A stretch of DNA of 64,000 nt from Paraburkholderia antibiotica (GTDB lineage: Bacteria; Pseudomonadota; Gammaproteobacteria; Burkholderiales; Burkholderiaceae), in assembly GCF_012927125.1 (NCBI RefSeq), contig NZ_JABBFZ010000003.1, forward strand, positions 124,001-188,000, in the 5' to 3' direction. The notes under the pieces are model-generated. The model was not told the origin of the DNA. It did not search any database and saw nothing but the letters and a program-made list of their open reading frames with translations. This document shows, in pieces, positions 1-7,979 of the stretch. The position numbers and the translations under genes were made by a program. Each line of letters starts with the position of its first letter. The stretch's first letter is position 1.

Positions 1-668
1 ACATGCCGCAGCAGATCCGCGAGCCGCCTGCCTTCCTGATCCGGAAACGTCTCGAGCACTTCGAGCTCGCGGATTTTCTCCAGCCCGAAATTGCGGAAGT
101 CACCGCGCAATTCGCACCATGCGCCGAGCGTCCAGCGTGCGCCCCAGTACGCGAGCGCGAGCGGCCACACGCGTCGCTCGGTGGCCGCGCCTTGCACGTC
201 GGTGTACGCGAAGCGCACCACCTGGCGTGCATCGATCGCGCGATGCAGCGTGTCGAGCTGTGCGGAAAAATCTCCCTTGATATGAAACGACGGCGCGAAG
301 ATCGCGAGGCGTTCGAGTGTCGCGCGCTTGTCGGCCGGCATCGCCGAGGCGATCTTCGCGAGGGCGCCGCGCGCGCCGCTCGCGAAGCCCGCGCCGCCCC
401 ACGATTCGAGCATGCGCGCGCCGGCCGCGAGCGCGGCGAGTTCGTCGGCGGTGAAGGTGAGCGGCGGTAGGCTCGCCGAGCGCGACAGCCGGTAGCCGAT
501 GCCCGCTTCGCCTTCGATCGGCACGCCGGACAATTGCAGATCGCGCACGTCGCGATAGACGGTGCGCAGCGAGATGTTCAACCAGTCGGCGAGTTGCTGC
601 GCGGTGGTCAGGCGCCGCCCGCGCAGCAACTCGGCGATCTGGAACAGGCGGTCGGCGCGGCGCGTCAT
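1..668 (-). CDS. WYL/YafY-family transcriptional regulator (partial, 3' end outside window)
   Basis: The minus-strand reading frame opens with MTRRADRLFQIAELLRGRR, a DeoR-like winged helix, continues through LNISLRTVYRDVRDLQ (recognition helix) and runs into a WYL-type ligand/regulatory domain (FAYTDVQGAATERRVWPLAL, then WTLGAWCELRGDFRNF). It leaves the window with about 222 residues read and no stop, so the C-terminus is missing. It lies 155 bp downstream of a VOC protein on the same strand, and a perfect 24-bp palindrome (1277-1300) precedes that gene. The likely role is a DNA-binding regulator of itself and the VOC gene. The family call is firm; effector and operator assignment are inferred. 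Confidence 0.88.
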   Translation of the reverse strand, partial: MTRRADRLFQIAELLRGRRLTTAQQLADWLNISLRTVYRDVRDLQLSGVPIEGEAGIGYRLSRSASLPPLTFTADELAALAAGARMLESWGGAGFASGARGALAKIASAMPADKRATLERLAIFAPSFHIKGDFSAQLDTLHRAIDARQVVRFAYTDVQGAATERRVWPLALAYWGARWTLGAWCELRGDFRNFGLEKIRELEVLETFPDQEGRRLADLLRH

Positions 669-823
669 CGTGGGCGTCGGGTGGAGGAAGGGAACGGTCC
701 CGCGATGATAGCGCCGCATGACGGCCTGCGGTTCGGGTGGGTTGCGGGCGCTTCGGCTTGGTGTGGCCGTAGTCGGCCGCATTAACCGTGATTAGCCGCC
801 GCTAGCCGTTCGTTAATCGTTCA

Positions 824-1207
824 TTAGCCGTTGGTCATCGAATGCAGGCCGAGGCGGTTGCCTTCGGTATCGGTGAAGAACGCGACGTAGCCGATCTCCC
901 GCGGCATCTTGATGACCGGCCCGTTGCTCTTGCCGCCCGCCCGTTCGATGCGCGCGAGCGCGGCGTCGACGTTGGGATGCGCGTTCAGGTAGACCAGCAC
1001 GCCGTCGCCGGTGGGCTTCATCGACGGGTTGTGGACGATCGAGCCGCCGCAGGCCGGCTCCTCGTAGTTGAACACGGCGATTGTTTCGCCGCCCAGCTCC
1101 ACGCGGTTCAGCGCGGTGTCGAGCGCGGCTTCGTAGAAGCGCACCGCGCGCTCGAAATCGATGGACGGAATTTCGAACCAGTCGACGACTTTGGACAACG
1201 TGGACAT
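824..1207 (-). CDS. VOC family (glyoxalase/bleomycin-resistance-like) protein
   Basis: 127 residues with the vicinal-oxygen-chelate fold pattern: an N-terminal beta-alpha unit (VVDWFEIPSIDFERAVRFYE) and a C-terminal metal-site segment ending FFTDTEGNRLGLHSM, where Glu is the usual metal ligand. A clear ribosome site (GAAGGAGAG) lies 7 bp before the ATG. Single VOC-domain proteins of this size dimerise and often act on glyoxals, aromatic diols or antibiotics, or simply bind small molecules; the sequence does not say which. Pairing with an adjacent YafY-type regulator is a recurrent arrangement in proteobacteria. Confidence 0.85.
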   Translation of the reverse strand: MSTLSKVVDWFEIPSIDFERAVRFYEAALDTALNRVELGGETIAVFNYEEPACGGSIVHNPSMKPTGDGVLVYLNAHPNVDAALARIERAGGKSNGPVIKMPREIGYVAFFTDTEGNRLGLHSMTNG

Positions 1208-1276
1208 GACACTCTCCTTCGGATGGCAGTAGGCCGGATCAGCGCCGGATGGCGTGAGAAGGAGTGTGCGGGGGGG

Positions 1277-1300
1277 CTACTGACAGCGTGGTGTCAGTAG
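1277..1300. promoter_or_regulatory. palindromic operator upstream of the VOC gene
   Basis: CTACTGACA-N6-TGTCAGTAG is a perfect 9+9 bp inverted repeat 70 bp upstream of the VOC start and beside the stop of the preceding MFS gene. Its position and symmetry suit a dimeric YafY/WYL regulator such as the one encoded at 1-668. Binding is inferred, not shown. Confidence 0.6.
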
Positions 1301-1301
1301 G

Positions 1302-2606
1302 TCACGTTTCTTTCGTCACCGCGATCAGCACCAGCGACAGCACCGCCGCGACCACCAGCATCGCCGACATCGCGACCATGCCCGCGAAGAACGAATGCGT
1401 GGTGTCCTTCAGCACGCCGACCATCCACGGCCCGACGTAGCCGCCGAGGCTGCCGGTCGCGTTGATGAAGGCCATCCCGCCCGCCGCCGCGACGCCGCTC
1501 AGATAGCGCGACGGCAGACTGTAGAACGCCGGCCGCGCGGAACTCAGGCCGATCACCGCGAGCACGATGCCGATCATCGCCGGCGTCAACGCATCGAACA
1601 TCACCGAGAAGCCGAGTCCCACCGCCGCGACCAGACACGCGCCGACGAGATGCAGCACATGGCGCCCGGAGCGATCCATCCAGCGCGCCCAGACGATCAT
1701 CACGACCGCCGCGATCAGATACGGCAGGCCCGACAGGAAGCCGACCAGCGTATTGGTGAGGCCGTGCCCCTTGAGAATCAGCGGCAACCAGATCGCGATG
1801 CCGTTGATGCCGATCCAGTAGCTGAACAGAATGCCCGTCATGATCCACACCTTCGGATCGCGCAGCGCCGCGCCGAAGTTTTTCTGCGGGATGCTCGCGC
1901 GCTCCTCGTCGAGCGCGTCGATCAGCGCGCTGCGTTCGTTGTCGGTGAGCCAGTTCGCTTCCTGCGGGCGGTCGCGCAGCAACAGCAAGGTCAGCACGCC
2001 GAGCACGCAGGCGGGCAGCCCTTCGAGCAGGAACAGCCACTGCCAGCCGCGCAGACCCATGATGCCGTCCATCGTCATGATCGCCACCGACATCGGTCCG
2101 CCGACCACCGAAGACAGCGGAATCGCGACGAGAAACCACGCGAGAATCTTCACCCGGTTGCGTGCCGGGAACCAGCACGACAGATAGAACAGCACGCCCG
2201 GAAAGAAGCCCGCTTCGGCCGCGCCGGTCAGAATCCGCAGCACGTAAAAGCTGGTCGGTCCGCCGACGAACGCGCACGCGCTTGCGAGCAAGCCCCACGA
2301 GATCATGATCCGCGCGAGCCAGCGGCGCGCGCCGAAACGGTACAGCGCGAGATTGCTCGGCACTTCGAGCAGGCAGTAGCCGATGAAGAACATCCCCGCC
2401 GCCGCGCCGAACTGCGTGTTCGTCAGGCCGAGATCGTGATTCATCGTCAGCGCGGCGAAGCCGATGTTGGTGCGATCGATGTAGTTGAAGAAGTAGCCGA
2501 TCGCGAGCAGCGGCACGAGACGCAGCAGGTTCTTGCGCGACGCGCTGTGCAGCGCGCCTTCGGCAAGGGCAGCGCCGCGCGCGGCGGACAACGGGGAAGA
2601 GGACAT
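1302..2606 (-). CDS. MFS transporter, anion:cation symporter (ACS) type
   Basis: 434 residues with 12 predicted membrane helices and the ACS signature after helix 1 (NYIDRTNIGFAALTM, then LLEVPSNLALYRFGARRW). This family takes up organic anions such as aromatic acids, tartrate or hexuronates with protons. I chose the ATG at 2606 rather than an upstream TTG at 2624, because the TTG would overlap the preceding amidohydrolase gene and the ATG leaves a 4-bp gap. It is the last gene of the minus-strand catabolic operon starting near 8.8 kb and probably imports the pathway substrate or an intermediate. Confidence 0.9.
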   Translation of the reverse strand: MSSSPLSAARGAALAEGALHSASRKNLLRLVPLLAIGYFFNYIDRTNIGFAALTMNHDLGLTNTQFGAAAGMFFIGYCLLEVPSNLALYRFGARRWLARIMISWGLLASACAFVGGPTSFYVLRILTGAAEAGFFPGVLFYLSCWFPARNRVKILAWFLVAIPLSSVVGGPMSVAIMTMDGIMGLRGWQWLFLLEGLPACVLGVLTLLLLRDRPQEANWLTDNERSALIDALDEERASIPQKNFGAALRDPKVWIMTGILFSYWIGINGIAIWLPLILKGHGLTNTLVGFLSGLPYLIAAVVMIVWARWMDRSGRHVLHLVGACLVAAVGLGFSVMFDALTPAMIGIVLAVIGLSSARPAFYSLPSRYLSGVAAAGGMAFINATGSLGGYVGPWMVGVLKDTTHSFFAGMVAMSAMLVVAAVLSLVLIAVTKET

Positions 2607-2610
2607 GGTT

Positions 2611-3489
2611 TTACACGAAGCCAAAAAACTCGACGGGGTTGTCGACCAGCAGCTGGCGACGTTGAGCCTCGTCCGGCACGATCTGCGCGATCAGGTCGGT
2701 GAGGTCGCCGTCATCGGGCATCGGGCCGTGCAGATTGACGTGCGGCCAGTCGCTGCCCCACAGCACGCGTTGCGGCGCATGCGCGGCGAGACTGCGCGCG
2801 ATGGGCAGCACGTCGTGAAACGGCGTGCCGGTCTTCGACAGACGATCGGCGGCGCTGAGCTTCACCCAGACGCGGCCGCTGTCCATCAGGCGGCGCAGCG
2901 CGTTCATCGCCGCGCTATCCGGACCCTCGGCGATGTCGAGACGCGCCATGTGGTCGATCACGACCGGCATGTCGAGCGACAGGATGAACGGCGCGTACTC
3001 GACGATATCGTTGCCCGCCACGTGGATCGCCACGTGCCAGCCGAACGGCCGGATCCTCGCCGCGACCGTGCGGATCACGTCGAGATCGGTGCGCCCGCCG
3101 AGATGCGCGAGAAAGTGAAAGCGCGCGCCGCACACGCCGGCCGCGTCGTAGTCGGCGATCAGCGAGTCGGGGTCGGTCGGGCGCACCAGCGCGACGCCGC
3201 GATAACGGCCCGCGCCAACGCGCAGCGCGTCGAGCAGCGGCCGATGATCGAAGCCGTGCCCCTGGCTCTGCACGATCACCGCACGGCTGAAGCCGAAGCG
3301 CTCGTGCCACTGGCGCAACGCGGTTTCGGGCGCGAGCGCGGGGTTGAAGCTGCGATCGTCGGGCAGCGGATAGCGGTCGAACGGTCCGTAGATGTGGCAG
3401 TGCGAATCGCAACTGCCGGCCGGCAATTGCAGCAACGGGGTGCGCGGATGCGCGAGCGGCGCGTCGGAAGTCTTCAGAGACTGGGTCAT
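2611..3489 (-). CDS. amidohydrolase family protein (2-pyrone-4,6-dicarboxylate hydrolase-like)
   Basis: 292 residues. The N-terminal CDSHCHIYGPF motif carries the His-x-His metal pair of the amidohydrolase TIM barrel, and GSDWPHVN near the C-terminus carries the conserved catalytic Asp. This is the pattern of the branch that includes 2-pyrone-4,6-dicarboxylate hydrolase (LigI) and sugar or aromatic lactonases. The ATG at 3489 has an AAGGAG ribosome site; an upstream in-frame start would run into the SDR gene. In this operon it most likely opens a lactone ring. The exact substrate is unknown. Confidence 0.88.
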   Translation of the reverse strand: MTQSLKTSDAPLAHPRTPLLQLPAGSCDSHCHIYGPFDRYPLPDDRSFNPALAPETALRQWHERFGFSRAVIVQSQGHGFDHRPLLDALRVGAGRYRGVALVRPTDPDSLIADYDAAGVCGARFHFLAHLGGRTDLDVIRTVAARIRPFGWHVAIHVAGNDIVEYAPFILSLDMPVVIDHMARLDIAEGPDSAAMNALRRLMDSGRVWVKLSAADRLSKTGTPFHDVLPIARSLAAHAPQRVLWGSDWPHVNLHGPMPDDGDLTDLIAQIVPDEAQRRQLLVDNPVEFFGFV

Positions 3490-3500
3490 CGATGCACTCC

Positions 3501-4310
3501 TTAACCGCAACGCACGGTCATGCCGCCGTCGACGATCACCTCGGTGCCGGTCACGAAGCGCGCTTCATCCGATGCGAGGTACAACGCCGCGTTCGCGGTA
3601 TCGCGGCCGTCGCCCATGAAGCCGAGCGGGATGCGCGCGAGACGCTGCTTGAGCAGCGCCTCGACGTCGCCGCCCGCGCGCTGCCCGGCCAGACGCGCCT
3701 CGACCATCGGCGTATGCAACTGGCCCGGCACCACCGTGTTCACGCGAATTCCCTTGCTCGCATATTCGACCGCGACGACGCGCGACAACTGGATCACCCC
3801 GGCCTTCGACGCCGCATACGCGACCTGCGCGGCACCGGTCCAGCGTATTCCGGACGTCGATGCGGTATTGACGATCGCGCCCTCGCCCTGGGCTTCCATC
3901 ACGGGCAGCACGTGCTTGCAGGTCAGGTACACGCTCTTCAGATTCAGCGCGATCTGCGCGTCCCATTTGTCTTCATCGAGCGCGACCGGGCCGCCGGCCG
4001 CCGAGCCGCCGACGTTGTTGACGAGAATGTCCACGCGCCCGTAAGTCTGGACGCAGCCTTCGACCATGCGCGCCACCGCTGCGCTGTCGGTCACGTCGCA
4101 CGCTACCGCCGTCACGTCACCGCCGACCGCGCGCACGCGCTCCAGCGTTTCCTGCATCGCGTCGAGATTGCGATCGACCGCGTAGATCTTCGCGCCTTCC
4201 TCGGCAAAGCGCACCGCCACCGCGCGTCCATTGCCCCAGCCGGGGCCGATGCAGCCCGCGCCCGTCACGATGGCTACCTTGTTGTCGAGTCGTTTGCTCA
4301 TGTCATTCAT
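3501..4310 (-). CDS. SDR family NAD(P)-dependent oxidoreductase
   Basis: 269 residues with the classical short-chain dehydrogenase pattern: cofactor loop VTGAGCIGPGWGNG (glycine-rich with a small insertion), VDILVNNVGG, catalytic Ser in NTASTSG and catalytic YAASK. It should oxidise or reduce an alcohol/ketone using NAD(P). Its start codon overlaps the stop of a duplicated CMD fragment (4307-4396) as ATGA, copying the junction that the intact CMD gene makes with the gene after it. The stop is 11 bp before the amidohydrolase start, so the two are translationally close. Confidence 0.92.
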   Translation of the reverse strand: MNDMSKRLDNKVAIVTGAGCIGPGWGNGRAVAVRFAEEGAKIYAVDRNLDAMQETLERVRAVGGDVTAVACDVTDSAAVARMVEGCVQTYGRVDILVNNVGGSAAGGPVALDEDKWDAQIALNLKSVYLTCKHVLPVMEAQGEGAIVNTASTSGIRWTGAAQVAYAASKAGVIQLSRVVAVEYASKGIRVNTVVPGQLHTPMVEARLAGQRAGGDVEALLKQRLARIPLGFMGDGRDTANAALYLASDEARFVTGTEVIVDGGMTVRCG

Positions 4311-4396
4311 TCTCCGAGTTCGTTCGGCACGCCCGTGGGCGGTGCCAACTGAAAGACGTCGATCGTCATCGAGATCAACGTGTAGTAGCCGGGCAG
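4307..4396 (-). pseudogene. duplicated 3' end of the carboxymuconolactone decarboxylase-like gene
   Basis: These 90 bp match 5281-5370, the last 29 codons plus stop of the CMD-like gene, with only 8 differences by eye and no gaps. They still read as GYYTLISMTIDVFQLAPPTG followed by VPNELGE and a stop. The copy begins exactly after the stop of alpha/beta-hydrolase 2 and ends at the SDR start. It has no start of its own, so it is a remnant of an insertion or recombination event. Confidence 0.85.
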
Positions 4397-5278
4397 TTAT
4401 TGGCTGACCCGCTTCGCAAAGGTCGAAATGGCGTCGGCCATCGCCTTGGGCTGTTCGGGCGCCATGGCGTGCCCCGCGTTCGGCAACACGATCACCGTCA
4501 CGCGATCACCCAGCATGGTCTTGAGCACTTGCGAGAACCGCCGGGGCGCCACCGCATCGTTCTCGCCCTGCAGGTCGAGAATCGGTGCTGTACCGGCGGC
4601 GAAGTAGTCGTCGACCGGTGTGGTGTTACGGGCATGCCCCTCTGCCTCGAGGGTTGCCGGATACCAGCCGCCCAGCCACACGCCAGGGTCGTTGCCGGGC
4701 GCGAAAAACGCCTTCTTCAGGTACTGAAGCCGTTGTGCTTCCGGAAGCCCGAGGTCTCCCGCACCGTCAATCGCTTCGCGCATCTCCGCGCTGATGGGCT
4801 TCTCGGTGATACCCGGAGGAACCTTGCCTGCCGACCCGGCCGCTACGACGACGCCCTTTACCAGGTCGGGGCGATCCGCTGCCAGTTGACGCGCGGCGAA
4901 GTTGCCCCAGGCATGTCCGATGACGACAACAGGGCCGACATGCTTCTGGTCGATGACCATCGCCACGTCGGCCGCAAAGTCGTGGACGCTCAGGTTCTCC
5001 ATCGGGCCGCGGCTCTTGCCAACCCCGCGCGGTTCGGGGCGCAGCACGCGGAAGCCATCGGCCACGAGGTACTGAGCGACCTGGTCATAGTCGTGCGCCG
5101 AACGCCCCAGCGACGGGAGAATGACGAGGGTTGGCCCCTTGCCCTGGCTCAGCACTTCGATCTGGACGTTGCCGTGTTTGACGACTTCGTCGGTGACGTG
5201 AGCTGAGCTCGTCGCCGCGAAACAGCTCACCGATACGGTGAAGAGAACTGCAGCGAGACGACCTCTGGCGAATTTCAT
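4397..5278 (-). CDS. secreted alpha/beta-hydrolase-fold protein lacking the nucleophile
   Basis: About 293 residues. A signal peptide (MKFARGRLAAVLFTVSVSC then FAATSSA) precedes an alpha/beta-hydrolase domain. The nucleophile elbow reads VIGHAWGNFAA, with Ala at the position normally Ser, Asp or Cys, while the acid (LQGENDAVAP) and His (LPNAGHAMAPE) are present. The start at 5278 has GGGGA 7 bp upstream; a second ATG lies at 5284. The gene sits precisely between the CMD gene and a duplicated CMD tail, so it seems to be a late insertion. It is the only gene of this operon with an obvious export signal. Substrate and even hydrolytic activity are uncertain. Confidence 0.85.
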   Translation of the reverse strand: MKFARGRLAAVLFTVSVSCFAATSSAHVTDEVVKHGNVQIEVLSQGKGPTLVILPSLGRSAHDYDQVAQYLVADGFRVLRPEPRGVGKSRGPMENLSVHDFAADVAMVIDQKHVGPVVVIGHAWGNFAARQLAADRPDLVKGVVVAAGSAGKVPPGITEKPISAEMREAIDGAGDLGLPEAQRLQYLKKAFFAPGNDPGVWLGGWYPATLEAEGHARNTTPVDDYFAAGTAPILDLQGENDAVAPRRFSQVLKTMLGDRVTVIVLPNAGHAMAPEQPKAMADAISTFAKRVSQ

Positions 5279-5280
5279 GA

Positions 5281-5832
5281 TCATTCCCCGAGTTCGTTCG
5301 GCACGCCCGCGGGCTGCGTCACCTGAAAGACGTTGATCGTCATCGAGATCAACGTGTAGTAGCCGGCCAGTCCGACGAGATCGATCACGCCCGCTTCGCC
5401 GAGCCGCTCGACGGCTTCGGCGTAGCGCGCATCCGATACCTTGCGCTCGCGATGCAGCTCGATCAGGAACGCATGGACCGCTGCTTCGTCGGCTTGTGCG
5501 AAAACCGGCTGCGCGTGCGTGCGAATCGCTTCGACGATGTCGGGGCTCACGCCGGCTTCGAGCGCGATCGGCTTGTGCGCATACCATTCGTACTCCGAAC
5601 CCCACACGCGGGCGAGCGTCAGGATCGCGAGTTCCGACAGGCGCGGTGGCAGCGTCGTGTCATAGCGGCAATAGCGGCCCAGCGCCTGCGCGTGCTGCGC
5701 GAGTTCCGGCCGATGCAGCCAGACGGCGAGCGGTCCGCGCACGCCTTTGCGAGGGCCGTTGGCGATCGCGTCGTAGACGCCTCGCTGCGCCGGCGTCATC
5801 TGGTCGGGATCGAGATCGGCAATGCGTTTCAT
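5281..5832 (-). CDS. carboxymuconolactone decarboxylase (CMD)-family protein
   Basis: 183 residues of the all-helical CMD/AhpD-like fold. The typical core LSELAILTLARVWGSEYEWY with AH after it is present (the E-x-x-x-H motif), but there is no CxxC pair, so this is not a peroxidase of the AhpD type. The ATG at 5832 has an AAGGAA site. Proteins of this kind act as decarboxylases or isomerases on lactones of aromatic degradation, or have unknown roles. Its last 90 bp occur again at 4307-4396. It lies 103 bp downstream of the DctA-type carrier on the same strand. Confidence 0.88.
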   Translation of the reverse strand: MKRIADLDPDQMTPAQRGVYDAIANGPRKGVRGPLAVWLHRPELAQHAQALGRYCRYDTTLPPRLSELAILTLARVWGSEYEWYAHKPIALEAGVSPDIVEAIRTHAQPVFAQADEAAVHAFLIELHRERKVSDARYAEAVERLGEAGVIDLVGLAGYYTLISMTINVFQVTQPAGVPNELGE

Positions 5833-5935
5833 CGAAGTTCCTTGGGTTGCGTGAGAGTTGCGTGAGGGTTGCGCAGGTGGCGTGCCGGTGTGGTTCAGGC
5901 GGCACCCACTGCATGAAGTTGAAGTGAGGTAACGC

Positions 5936-7285
5936 TTATTTCGTCGACGAGCGGGGCGACGCGAGTGTCGCCGCGCGCTGCTCGTGAGCGTCGTGTCGCG
6001 GGTCGGACGTGGGGGGCGTGTCGAGCTGACGGGACGTCGGCGCATGCGTGTCGCGCCACGCGCGAAACGCGTCGATGTCGAACGCGTGCTCCCATTTCGC
6101 CAGCGCGATCACGGCGACCGTGTTGCCGATCATGTTGGTCAGCGCGGTGCAGGTCGCCATCAGACGGTCGATGCCGAACAGCAGTCCGAGCCCGCCCAGC
6201 GGTAGCACGCGCAGCGATTCCATCGTCGCGGCGAGCTTGATGAACGCGCCGCCCGCGACCGTGGTGCCGCCCTTCGAGGTCAGCATCAGCACGCCGAGCA
6301 GCGCGATCTGCTGGCTGATCGAGAACGGCGTGTCGGTGGCCTGAGCGATGAAGCCGACCGCCATCGCCATGTAGATGCCGGTGCCGTCGAGATTGAAGCT
6401 GTAGCCGGCCGGCAGCACGAAGCCGACCACCATCTCGTCGCAGCCCGCCTGCTGCAGTTTCTGCACGAGACGCGGGAACGCGACTTCGCCCGAAGCCGTG
6501 CCGAACACCAGCAGCAATTCTTCGCGAATCAGCCGCAGCACCGCGAAAATCGACACGCCGCACGACGCGGTGATGCCGCCGAACACCAGCAGCACGAAAC
6601 CGATCGAGGCGGCCCAGTAGAGCAGCACGAGCTTCATCAGGTAGAGCAGCGTGGCGCCGCCGTAGCTGCCCACCGCGGCGGCCATCGCGCCGAATGCGCC
6701 GAGGGGCGCGAGACGCATGATGAAACCGAGAATCGTGAACAGCACGCGCTGCGCTTCGCCGACGCCGCGCAACAGAATCGAATCGCGGCCGACCGACAGA
6801 TTCAGCGCGATGCCGGCCAGAATCGCGATGAACAGCACCTGCAGGATGTTGCCGGTCGCGAATGCGCCGACCAGCGTCGCGGGCACGATGCCGAGCAGAA
6901 AATCGCCGACCGTCATATGCGCGGCCGACGCCGCGAACTGCGCGATCTTGCCGGTGCTTTCGAGGTGCGCCGCATGCATGCCGACGCCCGGTTTGAACAC
7001 GTTGACGAGCACGAGGCCGACGAACATCGCGAAGGTGCTGACCACCTCGAAGTAGATCAGCGTTTTCGCGCCGAGCCGGCCGAGCTTGCGCATGTCCTGT
7101 ACGTGCGACATGCCGTGCACCACCGTGCAGAACACGATCGGCGCGAGCAGCATCCGCAGCAGCGCGATGAACGCGTCGCCGAGCGGCTTCATCGCGATCG
7201 CGGTGGCCGGCGCCAGCACGCCGAGCACCACCGCGAGCACGAGCGCCAGCAGCACCTGCACGTGCAGTTTCCTGAGTTGGGCCAT
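5936..7285 (-). CDS. dctA: dicarboxylate/cation symporter, DctA family
   Basis: 449 residues of the DAACS family, with eight membrane helices and two re-entrant loops. The serine-rich hairpin is represented by SKGGTTVAGGAFIKLAA and the NMIGNTVAVIALAKWE motif follows. These carriers import C4-dicarboxylates such as succinate, fumarate and malate, or related acids, with sodium or protons. A GGAGA site precedes the ATG. Location inside a catabolic operon, not beside dctB/dctD, suggests uptake of an operon-specific acid, so the symbol is family-level only. Confidence 0.85.
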   Translation of the reverse strand: MAQLRKLHVQVLLALVLAVVLGVLAPATAIAMKPLGDAFIALLRMLLAPIVFCTVVHGMSHVQDMRKLGRLGAKTLIYFEVVSTFAMFVGLVLVNVFKPGVGMHAAHLESTGKIAQFAASAAHMTVGDFLLGIVPATLVGAFATGNILQVLFIAILAGIALNLSVGRDSILLRGVGEAQRVLFTILGFIMRLAPLGAFGAMAAAVGSYGGATLLYLMKLVLLYWAASIGFVLLVFGGITASCGVSIFAVLRLIREELLLVFGTASGEVAFPRLVQKLQQAGCDEMVVGFVLPAGYSFNLDGTGIYMAMAVGFIAQATDTPFSISQQIALLGVLMLTSKGGTTVAGGAFIKLAATMESLRVLPLGGLGLLFGIDRLMATCTALTNMIGNTVAVIALAKWEHAFDIDAFRAWRDTHAPTSRQLDTPPTSDPRHDAHEQRAATLASPRSSTK

Positions 7286-7364
7286 CTCTGTCTCCGGTGA
7301 GTCGTAATTTTTTTGCTACTGCTTTTACTGCATCGTTGCGTTACTGCATCGCCGCGCGTCGCGC

Positions 7365-7979
7365 TCAGTAGCTGCTGCGCTGATACGGCGCATACACGTT
7401 GAAGCTGCCGATGCCGCAGCCGCACGGCCGGCCGATCTGCGCGGCGAGCGTCGCACTGGCCGGCGAGTCGAACGCCGCGAATAGCCACAGCGTGGTGTCG
7501 TTCTCGACGAAGCCGCGTAGTTGCAACAGGTCGCCGCGCGCGGCCAGCGATTCGCGCACCGCCGCGACGACCGCTTCCGCCGACGCCGCGCCGGGCGTCA
7601 ACCGCACGCTCATCGCGAGCAGACGACAGACCGCGTGCGCTTCGTACTGCACGCGATCGTGGCCCGCGAGCGCGACGGCCACCACGCGCGAGCGGCCCAC
7701 GGTGCGCGGCAACACGCGGCGGCTCCACGGCGTCGACTGCGCGCCGGACACGCTGCGGTACGCGTCGCTCTCCAGCGCATCGATCGACGCGAGATCGTAG
7801 AGCGCCATCCAGCGCGGCCAGCCGTCGATGCACACCCAGCGCGACGCCGACAGGAAGCCCGGCAACGCGAGCCGTTGCGGAAAATGCTCGGTGTCGTACC
7901 AGTCGTTGAACTCCTCTTCGAGCGACGCGGGCGGCTCCATCGACACCATCAGCAATGCGGATCGGTTGGCTTCGCTCAT
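7365..7979 (-). CDS. EthD/dimeric alpha-beta-barrel-like protein of unknown function
   Basis: 204 residues. The first half (SMEPPASLEEEFNDWYDTEH, then FPQRLALPGFLSASRW) is the pattern of ferredoxin-like dimeric barrel proteins such as the EthD family; the second half looks like a weaker repeat of the fold (VENDTTLWLFAAFDSP). No catalytic motif can be assigned. The start overlaps the stop of alpha/beta-hydrolase 1 by ATGA, implying coupled translation, and the DctA gene follows 79 bp later. It may be a small-molecule-binding or isomerase-like partner of the hydrolase. Confidence 0.75.
   Translation of the reverse strand: MSEANRSALLMVSMEPPASLEEEFNDWYDTEHFPQRLALPGFLSASRWVCIDGWPRWMALYDLASIDALESDAYRSVSGAQSTPWSRRVLPRTVGRSRVVAVALAGHDRVQYEAHAVCRLLAMSVRLTPGAASAEAVVAAVRESLAARGDLLQLRGFVENDTTLWLFAAFDSPASATLAAQIGRPCGCGIGSFNVYAPYQRSSY

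Noticed and set aside
5285..5605. N-terminal extension of alpha/beta-hydrolase 2
   Set aside because: Lies inside the CMD gene in another frame; the signal peptide begins at 5278.
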